From: Hyphomicrobiales bacterium
Lineage (GTDB): Bacteria > Pseudomonadota > Alphaproteobacteria > Rhizobiales > Xanthobacteraceae
Direction: 5' to 3'
Length of the DNA: 64,000 bases
NCBI GenBank assembly: GCA_018335895.1
Contig: JAGXQU010000056.1
Location: 38,805-102,804, forward strand
Both the position numbers and the translations under genes were made by a program. The notes beneath the pieces were generated by a model. That model worked only from the letters and a program-made list of their open reading frames with translations, was not told the origin of the DNA and did no database searches. Positions within the stretch are counted from its first letter, which is position 1. Every line of letters begins with the position of its first letter. Below are positions 31,006 through 39,883 of the stretch, piece after piece.

Positions 31006-32337
31006 ATGGACGCAGAAGTACACTTCGAGGTTCAGGAATCGCACGTCCCGCTATGGGAGCGCACAAACTGGCGCTACGCATTTCTCATGGGCGGGCGAGG
31101 TAACGGTCGCTCTGGTACCGCATCTCGCTATTCCGTTTCCCGTCTTTTTGGGGAGGAATACACGCGAGGCGCTCTCATGCGCGCCGTTCATTCCGACATT
31201 CGCACATCGTCGTGGGCCGAGATAAACGACAGGCTCAGCGAGCAGGGGATTGTCGGGGCAAACGGCCTACACATCACCGAGAACGAGATGCTCGCGGAAT
31301 ACGGAGCGAACAGTCTGCGTGCGCATGGTTTCAAGGCATCGAGCGGCTCTCACACAGCCCGTCTCAAGTCACTCGCGAACTACAATTTCATTTGGATTGA
31401 GGAGGCCGAGGAAATCGGAGAACAGGAATTCACGACGCTGGACGACTCTCTTCGAACCGTTAAGGGCAGTATCAAGGTTATCCTCACGCTGAATACTCCG
31501 GCGAAGAGCCATTGGATTATCAAGCGCTTTTTCGACCTGCACCCGACTGCCGTTCCGGGCTTCTATTGTCCGACGCTCAAGAGCGAGGCGAAGGACGCTA
31601 TCTACATTCCCGGCACATTCCGAGATAACAGCGCCAACATCGACCCGAATACGGCCGCGAGGTACGAGAGCTACAAGCACACCAAACCCGACTACTTTTG
31701 GCAGATGATTGAGGGGCTTTGTCCGGAGACCGTTATCGGAAAGATTTACTCCGGATGGAATGAAATCGACGATGTGCCTCACGAGGCCCGGTTGCTTGGT
31801 CGCGGGCTGGACTTCGGGTTCGACCCAGACCCTGCGGCTGTTGTTGCAATCTACTGGCACAATGGCGGCGTCGTTCTCGACGAGGAGCTGTATCAAACTC
31901 AGCTCACCAATCCGCACCTTGCCGCCACGATAAAGGGACAGCCGGACTACAGCGCTCCAATCGTCGCCGACAGCGCCGAACCGAAATCAATTGCCGAGAT
32001 GAGCGGGTACGGGCTCAACGTCATTCCCTGCGCCAAGGGCAAGGACAGCGTTAACTTCGGTATCAAACACGTGCAGGGCTTGCGCGTGAGCTACACGAAG
32101 CGCTCCAAAAACCTGAAGAGCGAATACGAGAACTATGCGTGGCTTGTCGATAAGAAGACGGGTGAGAACAGGGGGATTGAAGACCCTAAATGTTCGAACC
32201 ATGCGATGTCGGCCGCTCGCTATGGACTTACGATGTTTGCCGGAGAGAACTCGATGTACGACCCGCACCAAAAAGACAGACAGCGCGTCCGTGTCTCTGT
32301 CACGCGTCAGAAGCTCGTGAAGAATCAATCGCGCTGA
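31006..32337 (+). CDS. Phage terminase large subunit (PBSX-like)
   Basis: 443 aa. The ATPase domain has FLMGGRGNGRSGTASR (about 26-41), with Arg in place of the usual Lys in Walker A (GRGNGRS), and Walker B FIWIEEAEEI, then VILTLNTPAKSHWI (coupling motif). The nuclease domain has LLGRGLDFGFDPDPAAVVAIYWHN and DSAEPKSIAEMSGYG with acidic residues. Packages DNA into the capsid; the presence of this enzyme makes element 2 a genuine phage module and means the VirD4-like motors are not its packaging machine. Confidence 0.93.
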   Translation: MDAEVHFEVQESHVPLWERTNWRYAFLMGGRGNGRSGTASRYSVSRLFGEEYTRGALMRAVHSDIRTSSWAEINDRLSEQGIVGANGLHITENEMLAEYGANSLRAHGFKASSGSHTARLKSLANYNFIWIEEAEEIGEQEFTTLDDSLRTVKGSIKVILTLNTPAKSHWIIKRFFDLHPTAVPGFYCPTLKSEAKDAIYIPGTFRDNSANIDPNTAARYESYKHTKPDYFWQMIEGLCPETVIGKIYSGWNEIDDVPHEARLLGRGLDFGFDPDPAAVVAIYWHNGGVVLDEELYQTQLTNPHLAATIKGQPDYSAPIVADSAEPKSIAEMSGYGLNVIPCAKGKDSVNFGIKHVQGLRVSYTKRSKNLKSEYENYAWLVDKKTGENRGIEDPKCSNHAMSAARYGLTMFAGENSMYDPHQKDRQRVRVSVTRQKLVKNQSR

Positions 32338-32777
32338 ATATTGTGCTTCTTTAGTAGCTCGTTCTGCGCTTCATACGCGCGCCACAGCTTCTTATTCTCC
32401 AGCTCGGTATCAACCAACTTGCTTCCAATCACCGCCATTTGCTGAACAACCAAAATTGTCCCGGCTAAAGCGATGAAGGCCGCAATGCCGTTACTTCCTT
32501 CTGCTGAGTAGCGCCAAGAAGCGGGCAACCACCACATTGCCCAATCAGTCACCTTGTAGATTGCGGCACCGAGCCCAAGCATGGTGAAGCCGAGGTGCGC
32601 ATATCTCATTCCGTCCGACCACTCTCGCTTTTCTCCCCTTTGAGAAGACGGCGTTCGTTTGCCACCAAAAAGCTCTCCGTATTTGCTCGCGTCGCGAAAG
32701 AATAAATAGAGATGGTGCACGGTCACGGCGAAGAGCGCGAGCGTAACGCATATGAGAACAATCGTTCCGGGCTTCAC
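32325..32777 (-). CDS. Three-TM membrane protein on the opposite strand
   Basis: 150 aa with three hydrophobic stretches (about 3-24, 60-80 and 100-120), an acidic/basic loop between them, and a coiled-coil C-terminus. It lies between the terminase and portal genes, opposite in direction, with a 13-bp overlap to the terminase end. It could be a moron such as a superinfection-exclusion or lysis modifier; nothing proves this. Confidence 0.6.
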   Translation of the reverse strand: MKPGTIVLICVTLALFAVTVHHLYLFFRDASKYGELFGGKRTPSSQRGEKREWSDGMRYAHLGFTMLGLGAAIYKVTDWAMWWLPASWRYSAEGSNGIAAFIALAGTILVVQQMAVIGSKLVDTELENKKLWRAYEAQNELLKKHNIQRD

Positions 32778-32814
32778 TGTTTATCCCCCTGTATACATTT
32801 GACGTTTCAAGAGA

Positions 32815-32823
32815 TGCTATACT
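32815..32823 (+). promoter_or_regulatory. Extended -10 promoter of the head gene cluster
   Basis: TGCTATACT (extended -10 TGnTATACT; the -10 is 32818-32823), 21 bp before the portal start. A TTGACG lies too close (32799-32804, 13-bp spacing) to be a standard -35. It is the best promoter candidate for the late operon. Confidence 0.45.
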
Positions 32824-32844
32824 AAAAATTCCGAATGACGCTAT

Positions 32845-34626
32845 ATGTCGTCAATCTTTGAATTCATTGCGAAGGCACGCGACTCGTATCGCACCGATAG
32901 TGTTGAAATCACTGACGGCTACGAGTTTTCGCAGTACGAAACAATCCGCACAATCGAGCTGTATCACAACAGCCGCTTCCTCACGAGCAACACGGACTCC
33001 CTAGGGCGTGAGAAGCCGTTCTATAACATCTGCAAATTCCGTGTGAACGTCGCGACACGAGCGACCGACCTCGACACGAAGGATGCTCAAATACAGAGCG
33101 GCCCCGGTAAGTACGCACAGTCCTTTCTCTTGAACCTCAAGAATAGGAACTGGATGCGCTTCGCAATGTTCGGCGTATTCCTAAACAAAATGACCCACAC
33201 GCGCGCCAAATACGGCGGCGTTCTCGTTAAGAAGGTGGAGAGTGACGACGAGCTTAGCCTCCACGTCGTCCCGTGGCGCGATTCAATCACCGACCAAGTG
33301 GACATCCGGAGTGGAGCAAAACTCTACCGTCACCACTACACCCCCGCCGACCTTGTGACTGAAGGCGAGCGCCTTGGGTGGAGCAATATCGCGGAAGCAA
33401 TCGAAGCAGCGAAGAGTACTCGCGAGGCGGAAGCGTCGCAGGACGGGAAGGAGAACAAGACAAGCGGAGACGTTGTGGAGGTGTGGGAGGTTCATGGTGT
33501 CCTCAAGAAATCGTTCCTCGATAAAGAAGCAGAAGAGTACGAATACGAGCGACAGATGCACGTTGTGGTCCTGGACGAGAGCGATAAAGACAACGTGACC
33601 GGCATCACTCTCTACTCCGGAAAGGAGAAGGAAGACCCGTACAAGTATCTCCCTTACGAGGAAGTAGACGGACGCGGGCTCGGAGTTGGAGTCATCGAAG
33701 ACCTCTTCGAAGCACAAGTGTGGACCAACTACGGCGAGAAGCAGAAGAAGGACATGCTCGACCTCGCAGGGAAAATCATTTTCCAAACGGCGGACCAAAA
33801 TCTCCCGGCGCAGAACATCCTCACCGACCTCGAAAACGGAAGCGTCGTCACCCACTCTCCGAACTATCCGCTCACGCAAGTCAACAATTCTCCGGCCTCA
33901 TTCGTCGCCTTCGAGAAGCTTCTTGCTGACTGGGATAAACAGGCGGAGCGCGTGTCTTCAACGCCTCCGGCGATAACCGGAGAGACGATGCCGTCCGGTC
34001 AACCGTTCCGTCTCGCGGCCATGCTCAATCAGGAAGCCGGTTCAATGTTTGAATACCGGCGCGAGGAAGCCGGTCTTTTCATCCAAGAAATCTATCAGGA
34101 CTGGGTACTCCCATTCCTTGTGAAGCAAATCCGAAAGGAGAAAGAGCTCGTCGGAGACCTCACCGAGGACGAGCTTGCTGCAATCTCCCAGGCAGTCGCG
34201 GAGCACGAGGCGGCGAAGGAATTCAAGGAACGCATCCTCAACGGCGAGGACGTAACGCCGGAAGCGTTCGAGGCGTTCAAGGTGTCCGTATTCGAGGAAA
34301 TGAAACGGGGAGGCAAGAAGCGCAAATTCTCTATTCCGAAGGACTTCTTCGGCGAGGATGATGACATCAACGTAGACGTGATTACGACCGGCGAGCAGAA
34401 GAATAAAGCGGTCGTGATGGAGACGCTCTTCAACGTCTTTGGCGTTGTCGCGAAGAACCCGGCGATTCTCCAAGACCCCGTGCTTGCCCGTCTGTTCAAT
34501 CAGATCGTGGAAATCGCGGGAGTGTCTCCGCTTCTCTTGAAGCCCGCTCCCGGTACAAGCGCCACTCCCACTCCGATTGCAAAAGGGTCGCCCGAGCGTA
34601 TTGCCCCTGAAGAAGCAACAGTATGA
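32845..34626 (+). CDS. Phage portal protein
   Basis: 593 aa, the size of P22-type portal proteins. Helical N-terminus, conserved core (YGGVLVKKV, LHVVPWRDSITDQVD), then STPPAITGETMPSGQPFRLA around residues 370-390 and a long C-terminal helical stem (RREEAGLFIQEIYQDWVLPF). Twelve copies would form the DNA-entry ring. The C-terminal Pro/Thr tail (PAPGTSATPTPIAKG) is unstructured. Directly downstream are a small protein, scaffold and coat genes in P22-like order. Confidence 0.85.
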   Translation: MSSIFEFIAKARDSYRTDSVEITDGYEFSQYETIRTIELYHNSRFLTSNTDSLGREKPFYNICKFRVNVATRATDLDTKDAQIQSGPGKYAQSFLLNLKNRNWMRFAMFGVFLNKMTHTRAKYGGVLVKKVESDDELSLHVVPWRDSITDQVDIRSGAKLYRHHYTPADLVTEGERLGWSNIAEAIEAAKSTREAEASQDGKENKTSGDVVEVWEVHGVLKKSFLDKEAEEYEYERQMHVVVLDESDKDNVTGITLYSGKEKEDPYKYLPYEEVDGRGLGVGVIEDLFEAQVWTNYGEKQKKDMLDLAGKIIFQTADQNLPAQNILTDLENGSVVTHSPNYPLTQVNNSPASFVAFEKLLADWDKQAERVSSTPPAITGETMPSGQPFRLAAMLNQEAGSMFEYRREEAGLFIQEIYQDWVLPFLVKQIRKEKELVGDLTEDELAAISQAVAEHEAAKEFKERILNGEDVTPEAFEAFKVSVFEEMKRGGKKRKFSIPKDFFGEDDDINVDVITTGEQKNKAVVMETLFNVFGVVAKNPAILQDPVLARLFNQIVEIAGVSPLLLKPAPGTSATPTPIAKGSPERIAPEEATV

Positions 34627-34907
34627 CTAAGGAAGAACGCGACCTCATCAAGTCATTCATTGAAAACAAGCCGCTTGTGAAAGCGGTGAAATCGATTTTG
34701 CTTCAGGGCATCTATCCGGACGCAAACAGTAAGGCGCTCTCGCTTCATTGGGTTTTCAACATCAATCCACATCTCGACGACGCTGAGTTCGGAAGACATG
34801 TTAAAGTTACCGCAGAAGCGCTCAGAACGGTTGAAGCCGCGTTCACGCAGATGGAACAGATTGCAAATTCTTCTGCGCCTAAAAAAACGGTGAACGAGGC
34901 TCGTTAG
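34623..34907 (+). CDS. Small hypothetical head protein
   Basis: 94 aa with a 4-bp overlap to the portal stop. Helical (TKEERDLIKSFIENKPLVKA), no motif. Position between portal and scaffold suggests a head assembly factor; unknown. Confidence 0.6.
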   Translation: MTKEERDLIKSFIENKPLVKAVKSILLQGIYPDANSKALSLHWVFNINPHLDDAEFGRHVKVTAEALRTVEAAFTQMEQIANSSAPKKTVNEAR

Positions 34908-34960
34908 TCCGTATCTGTCTTACCGGCTCCCACAAGGGAGTGGTCGAACGGGAGGCAGAC

Positions 34961-34985
34961 ACGGGTTCGCGAGAGCCCGTTTTAA
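34961..34985 (+). terminator. Rho-independent terminator between portal and scaffold blocks
   Basis: ACGGGTTC/GAGCCCGT stem (34961-34968/34973-34980, one T-G pair) with GCGA tetraloop and TTTAAT. It may fine-tune portal versus scaffold and coat expression. Confidence 0.75.
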
Positions 34986-35024
34986 TACTTGGCGGTGTAG
35001 CGAGCCGCCGTAACAAACTCACTT

Positions 35025-35729
35025 ATGTCCCAACTGGACGAACAAGGTAATCGAGACGCCGAAGAGCTCGACGTGGAGAGTGACGAACACGAAAAAGACG
35101 ACACTGATACCGGCGACGACGCAGACGAAGAGTCGAACGCGGATGACGCGGGAGATTCATCGGATGACGCCGACGACGGGGACGACGATGCGGGCGATGA
35201 TGACGCCGAAAAGCGTTTCAAAGACCAGCAAGGTCGTGCCGCGAAAGCGGAGAGTAAAGCCAAGTCCTACAAGCAACGCTTGATAGACGCTGGGCTTGAC
35301 CCCGAGACCGGTAAGAAGATGGAGAAGTCCACTCCGAAAAAGGGCAAGGAGAACGACGAGAGAATTACCGCCGCAGAGGAGCGCGCCGCGAAAGCGGAAG
35401 AGCGAGCCCAGCGTGCGGAACTCCGCTCTCTTGGCATCACGCATCCCGACGACATGACGTTGGTCATCAAGGCGGCCAAGGAACTGGGCATCGACCCGAC
35501 CGAAGCAGCCGAGAGGAAATACGTCAAAGCCGAACTTGAGGAGAAGCGCGCGGCTCGAAAGACTCGCGACGCGACACCTCCTCCAAGAAAAGGAAGCGGG
35601 GGCTCGGGAAGCAACAACATCGCGAAGCTTGCCGATAAGGTGGCTGCCGGTGGCGAGTTGCCGAAAGACCCGAAACTTGCCGAGAAGGTACAAGCGGAGT
35701 TGGCTCGTCGCTCACAAGCTCTCTCGTAA
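35025..35729 (+). CDS. Scaffolding-like protein
   Basis: 234 aa. The N-terminal third is extremely acidic (EDDDxxD-rich, about 10-65), the middle is a charged coiled coil (AAEERAAKAEERAQRAELRS), and the C-terminus is Gly/Ser- and Lys-rich. Immediately precedes the coat gene. This composition and position fit phage scaffolding proteins (DUF4355 class), which help shape the procapsid and leave before maturation. Confidence 0.72.
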   Translation: MSQLDEQGNRDAEELDVESDEHEKDDTDTGDDADEESNADDAGDSSDDADDGDDDAGDDDAEKRFKDQQGRAAKAESKAKSYKQRLIDAGLDPETGKKMEKSTPKKGKENDERITAAEERAAKAEERAQRAELRSLGITHPDDMTLVIKAAKELGIDPTEAAERKYVKAELEEKRAARKTRDATPPPRKGSGGSGSNNIAKLADKVAAGGELPKDPKLAEKVQAELARRSQALS

Positions 35730-35780
35730 GAGAAGCATCGCGGGAAAGAGTCGCGGATTTAGTCACTTTCTCTTTCCACT

Positions 35781-36989
35781 ATGAGCAACACGACACCTGA
35801 TGGAACAACACTGCAACACTGGATGCCCAAGTTCCAGCGAGAATTGCGCAAGCGTCTCGTATCAATGGGCATCTCGACGGTCTACAAAGGACCGGACCGC
35901 GTAGTTCACAATCCGTACGGGCTTGACCCGGCTGGATATGACGGCGCGGCTGCAACCTCTTATTCCGTCACTGACTTCACTCTCGCCGACGACACCATGA
36001 CGGTCTCTCGTCGCGCGGGTGCGGCCGAACACATCGACAACATTGAACAGCTTCAGTCCCGATACGACTTGTCACAGGACCGCGCTCAGCGCCACGCCTA
36101 CGTCGCCAAGGACAAAATCGACCAGTACATGTTCGCGCTTCCTGTCGTTGCCGGTTCAACCGTGCAGGACATCGACGCGGGCTACATGTCCTCGGGCGTA
36201 TCGAACGGCACGCCAATCTCGTCTTCGAGCTCAAACATCGAGGACACGGCAAACGCCATCGTCGAACGCCTTGGTCTCGTAAACGGAGCAATGGACAGAG
36301 GGCTCTTCTGGGCAATCTCTCCATTCGAGCTCACGGACATTTCCGGCTTCTCGCAGAACAACGGCTATAACGTAGCCGATGCCGCGATAAAGAACGGATT
36401 TGTCACGGGCACACCGTTTGCCGGTCTCGACATCTTTGTCACGAACAACCTTACGCACACACAGGTGCTTGGTCTCGCGACGAACCCGACGGCTAACGAC
36501 ACAGTCATCGTCAACGGCGTCACGTTCACCTTCAAGGCCGTTCCGGCAAACCCGGGCGAAGTGGACATTGGCGCGGATGCGGACGCAACGCGTATATTGC
36601 TCCAAAACGCAATAAACGGCTCCGCAACGGGTCAAAACTCGGCAACTGGATACTTCGAGGTATCCGCCGCAGACCGCCTCAAGCTATCTCGCTTGCAGGT
36701 TTCAGCCGTTGACTCGCCATCCGGCAACACGCTCACGGTTACCGCGCGTGGCACGCTCATCACATCGGAAACGCTTACGGACGGGACCGACGCCTGGGCA
36801 ACTGTCAAACGCCACACCATCGCTGGTGTCAAAGGTTCTCTCTTCCTCGCGCTTCCGGAAGACGGAGGCGAGTTCGAGAAGAAGGCGGTATCTGGAAAGC
36901 ACGGACGAGAAATCACAACTTCACAAATCTACAACGGTACGATTTGGAACAACGACCTCGACCAAGTGCTCGATGTTGTCACGGCTTAA
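35781..36989 (+). CDS. Major coat protein (P22-like HK97 fold)
   Basis: 402 aa, the expected size. The N-arm TTPDGTTLQHWMPKFQREL, backbone FTLADDTMTVSRRAGAAEHI, and central AIVERLGLVNGAMDRGLFWA regions fit podovirus coat proteins. An insertion (about 220-330, TVIVNGVTFTFKAVPANPGE) resembles an Ig-like decoration domain inside the coat. Follows scaffold at 51 bp. Forms the icosahedral capsid. Confidence 0.83.
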   Translation: MSNTTPDGTTLQHWMPKFQRELRKRLVSMGISTVYKGPDRVVHNPYGLDPAGYDGAAATSYSVTDFTLADDTMTVSRRAGAAEHIDNIEQLQSRYDLSQDRAQRHAYVAKDKIDQYMFALPVVAGSTVQDIDAGYMSSGVSNGTPISSSSSNIEDTANAIVERLGLVNGAMDRGLFWAISPFELTDISGFSQNNGYNVADAAIKNGFVTGTPFAGLDIFVTNNLTHTQVLGLATNPTANDTVIVNGVTFTFKAVPANPGEVDIGADADATRILLQNAINGSATGQNSATGYFEVSAADRLKLSRLQVSAVDSPSGNTLTVTARGTLITSETLTDGTDAWATVKRHTIAGVKGSLFLALPEDGGEFEKKAVSGKHGREITTSQIYNGTIWNNDLDQVLDVVTA

Positions 36990-37009
36990 TCGTCTTAATC
37001 ATCATCACC

Positions 37010-37186
37010 ATGAGCCAATACGAAAAAGGTTCTCCGGAATGGAAGGCGCAGAAGGAAGAGGCGCGCAAGCAGCTTGACGCGAATCTCGCCGCTGGTCTTC
37101 CGCACGGAACGAAGCTTCCGACTGTAGGAGCTTCTCTAGGCGCATCGAAGCCTCGGGCATCGAAGCCGAAAGCAAAGAAACAGTAG
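37010..37186 (+). CDS. Small basic protein downstream of coat
   Basis: 58 aa from ATG 37010. Positively charged, Ala/Lys/Pro-rich C-terminus (KPRASKPKAKKQ). Position after coat suggests a structural or DNA-condensing part; unknown. Confidence 0.55.
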   Translation: MSQYEKGSPEWKAQKEEARKQLDANLAAGLPHGTKLPTVGASLGASKPRASKPKAKKQ

Positions 37187-37193
37187 CTTTCAT

Positions 37194-37228
37194 CCCTCCC
37201 GCTTGTCGCAAGGCAGGCGGGAGGGTTT
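37194..37228 (+). terminator. Rho-independent terminator after the coat block
   Basis: 9-bp stem CCCTCCCGC/GCGGGAGGG (37194-37202/37217-37225) followed by TTT. Confidence 0.85.
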
Positions 37229-37332
37229 AGCAAACTAATTCATCAGCATAGCCACCACGCCCTCGCGGACTGGTGTGGCGAGGTAGTCCCGCGACCGCCT
37301 CGTCGCACGAGCTCGTGAAGCTCGAAACATCT

Positions 37333-38085
37333 ATGGGTATGCAATACAGCAACACAACCACGAAGGACGGTCTTCTCCAAGACTGTGAATTTTGGACGGG
37401 TTTAGGTGACGGAAACATTTCCGGCGATTCGACGCTCAAAGCCCGCTTCACCGGCCTCCTCAACCGCGCATACGACGAGGTGCTCCCCATCGTCTTTTCG
37501 TCCGACGCCAAGTGGCAATGGGACGACAGCAATCACACTAAAAACCCGATAGCGACGACAGACCTAGTGTCCGGACAAGCCGAGTATTCCTTCACGTCAG
37601 ACGAGCAGGGAAACTCCATTCTTGAAATCGAGGCCGTCTACGTGAAAGGACCGGACGGACAATGGAAGCGGCTCGCAGCGATAGATACCGAGAGCGACGC
37701 AGGAACAGACGCCGTATTCGCACAGAACAGCAACAACACCGGCACGCCGACGAGATACGAGAAAAGAGCAAATTCAATCTGGCTCGACAAGGTGCCTGAC
37801 TACTCGCAGGCCGGTGGTATCCGCGTTCTCTTCGCCCGCACGCCGGACTACTTCACAACGAGCGACACGACGCAGACGCCGGGCATCCCTGCGCCGTTTC
37901 ACCGACTACTTTCCCTCATCGCCTCATACGACTGGGTATGCGTGAACAAGGCCGAGAACGTAACGCTCATTAGTAGGCTTGAGGTGAAGATTGCCGAGAC
38001 GCAGCGGCAGCTCGGAGCGCACATGTCGAAGCGCTCGCGAGACGAAAGACCGGTTATTAGAACGCGAAGCGAAAGCTCGCGATAA
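37333..38085 (+). CDS. Head-to-tail connector (P22 gp4-like)
   Basis: 250 aa from ATG 37333 (a longer reading frame to 37273 is possible but adds a poorly conserved leader). It has TTKDGLLQDCEFWTGLGDGN, the NRAYDEVLPIVFSSDAKWQW stretch and a C-terminal helix SLIASYDWVCVNKAENV. This resembles the portal-adapter proteins that follow the coat gene in P22-like phages. Role: closes the portal and holds the tail. Confidence 0.65.
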   Translation: MGMQYSNTTTKDGLLQDCEFWTGLGDGNISGDSTLKARFTGLLNRAYDEVLPIVFSSDAKWQWDDSNHTKNPIATTDLVSGQAEYSFTSDEQGNSILEIEAVYVKGPDGQWKRLAAIDTESDAGTDAVFAQNSNNTGTPTRYEKRANSIWLDKVPDYSQAGGIRVLFARTPDYFTTSDTTQTPGIPAPFHRLLSLIASYDWVCVNKAENVTLISRLEVKIAETQRQLGAHMSKRSRDERPVIRTRSESSR

Positions 38086-38107
38086 TTTATTCATTCATCC
38101 AAACGCT

Positions 38108-38233
38108 ATGTCGAAAAAGAAAGAAGCGAACGATGGAAAGGGAGGCCGTCTCGCGTTCCTCAAGGAAAAACGCGACGACCTCAAAGCACGGCTCGCAGCC
38201 GTAGAGAAGGAGATTAAAAGCTTAGCCAAATAA
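38108..38233 (+). CDS. Small coiled-coil protein
   Basis: 41 aa from ATG 38108; Lys-rich N-terminus then a short coiled coil (FLKEKRDDLKARLAAVEKEI). Stop is 2 bp before the next start. Structural accessory of unknown role. Confidence 0.55.
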   Translation: MSKKKEANDGKGGRLAFLKEKRDDLKARLAAVEKEIKSLAK

Positions 38234-38235
38234 AT

Positions 38236-38658
38236 ATGGCGGACGTAATTTACAACAGTTTCAAGCGGGACATTCAAAACGGAAGCATTGACCTCGATAC
38301 CGACACGATAAAGGTGGCGCTCGTTACATCGAGCTACACACCGGACCAAGACGCTCACGACAACTTCGACGACATCACGAACGAAGTGTCCGGCACTGGA
38401 TACACCGCCGGCGGCGCGACACTCGCCAATAAAGCCGTTACGGCTGACAACACGGACAACGAAGGTGTGTTTGATGCCGACGACGTGACGTGGAGCAGCT
38501 CCACCATCACGGCACGAGGGGCAGTAATCTACAAATCAACCGGCACCGCATCGACCTCGAAGCTTATCGCCTACGTCGACTTCGGAAGCGATAAGACATC
38601 AACGGCGGGCAATTTCACGATTCAGTGGAACGCCGAAGGCATCCTCAATCTGAACTAG
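38236..38658 (+). CDS. Conserved phage structural protein
   Basis: 140 aa beta-rich (SFKRDIQNGSIDLDTDTIKV, then a GTASTSKLIAYVDFGSDKTS end). The combination of a DLDTDTIKVALVTSSYTPDQ motif and FDADDVTWSSSTITARGAV recurs in many phage genomes as a tail/head protein of unknown exact role. Likely part of the short tail or virion surface. Confidence 0.68.
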   Translation: MADVIYNSFKRDIQNGSIDLDTDTIKVALVTSSYTPDQDAHDNFDDITNEVSGTGYTAGGATLANKAVTADNTDNEGVFDADDVTWSSSTITARGAVIYKSTGTASTSKLIAYVDFGSDKTSTAGNFTIQWNAEGILNLN

Positions 38659-38719
38659 CGTTCAGCGTTCGCTCTGCTCTTAAGAAATTGAGGGCAGGCG
38701 CGAGCGACGGCTCGACTCT

Positions 38720-39880
38720 ATGGCATCACCAGTACCAATTGGAACTACGGTAGCTTTTTCTCAAAGCGTATCGGGCACGACCTCGACAACAATTTCCACA
38801 TATACAGTTCCAAACACTGACTCAAATAGAGGGCTTTTCGTTCTCGTCGCAAACCAAGACGGAGGAAACACCGCAACGACTGCAATGACATGGAACGGGG
38901 TCTCCATGACAAAAGATGTCTCCGTAGAACCGGCACAGCAGGGCGGCGGCATGCTGTTCTTCTTGGCAAACCCGGATGTGGGTAACCATGATCTTGTAAT
39001 CAGCTACGGCTCGGCACCCGTGAATGTGTACGGAATCATCTTCACAATGAAAGATGTCAAGCAAACCTCGTCGAAGGACGCCACTTCTGCAAATGCCAAT
39101 GCAAGCGGAACAAGTGTTAGCAGCAGTAACACTACAACAGTGAACAACGATGTTGTCTTGGGATGGGTTGTCTTACACTCGGGCGCCAGCAGCATTTCAA
39201 GCAATGTCGGAACTGACCTAGGGGCAACTGCCACAAGCTCAACCGGGCGATTCCTAAAAGGGAGCTATATCGCGAAAGATACGGCTGGAAGTCAGTCAAT
39301 GACATTCAACTGGAGCGGCTCAGGCGGCGCAGATTTGTACATGGTGTCCTATAAATATGAGTCACCAGTAACAAACGTAACCGTCGAACCTTCAGTACTC
39401 TCCGCAACGTTCTCTCTCCCGGCCGCGACGATAACCGCAGTCAGAAATACAACTCAAACACCCTCAGCACTCTCCGCGACATTCTCGCTTCCCTCCGCCT
39501 CAGTAAGCGGCTCTGCGCTCGTAACGCCATCAGTACTTTCCGCCACCTTCTCAATTCCTGCCGTCGATGTGCTTTTGCCGGACGCGCTCGTGACACCTTC
39601 CGTCCTTTCGCTCTCGTTCTCCGTCCCGGCTGTATCCGTAACTGGCGACTGCGCACTCACAGTCAGTCCTCTTTCGGCTCAGTTTTCCCTGCCGTCTGCA
39701 TCCGTATCGGTAGTCAGCAACACAACGCTCACGCCATCACCGCTCTCAGCCGTTTTCTCTGTTCTAGGCGTACGAGTACTTGGCAATCGATGGGAGAACC
39801 AGTCGCGCCCCGCTTCCTCATCACTCACCAACCAGTCCCGTCCATCGACGAGTTGGGTCAATCAGGAGCGTACAATGTGA
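38720..39880 (+). CDS. Repeat-containing virion protein
   Basis: 386 aa. The N-terminal domain (about 1-215) is Gly/Ser/Thr-rich beta. From about 220 there are six tandem repeats of 20-26 residues with consensus PSxLSATFSLPAxxV (for example PSVLSATFSLPAATIT, PSALSATFSLPSASVS, PSVLSATFSIPAVDVL). The last 27 residues repeat a short NQSRP unit (ENQSRPASSSLTNQSRP, then WVNQERTM). The repeats probably form a rod or adhesin stalk and the tail may anchor it. Role in host contact is inferred. Confidence 0.65.
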   Translation: MASPVPIGTTVAFSQSVSGTTSTTISTYTVPNTDSNRGLFVLVANQDGGNTATTAMTWNGVSMTKDVSVEPAQQGGGMLFFLANPDVGNHDLVISYGSAPVNVYGIIFTMKDVKQTSSKDATSANANASGTSVSSSNTTTVNNDVVLGWVVLHSGASSISSNVGTDLGATATSSTGRFLKGSYIAKDTAGSQSMTFNWSGSGGADLYMVSYKYESPVTNVTVEPSVLSATFSLPAATITAVRNTTQTPSALSATFSLPSASVSGSALVTPSVLSATFSIPAVDVLLPDALVTPSVLSLSFSVPAVSVTGDCALTVSPLSAQFSLPSASVSVVSNTTLTPSPLSAVFSVLGVRVLGNRWENQSRPASSSLTNQSRPSTSWVNQERTM

Positions 39881-39883
39881 TAT

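Noticed and set aside
34623..34985. tRNA-like structure between the small head gene and scaffold
   Set aside because: Only the ACGGG hairpin is well formed and is followed by T residues, which fits a terminator; no D- or T-arm.
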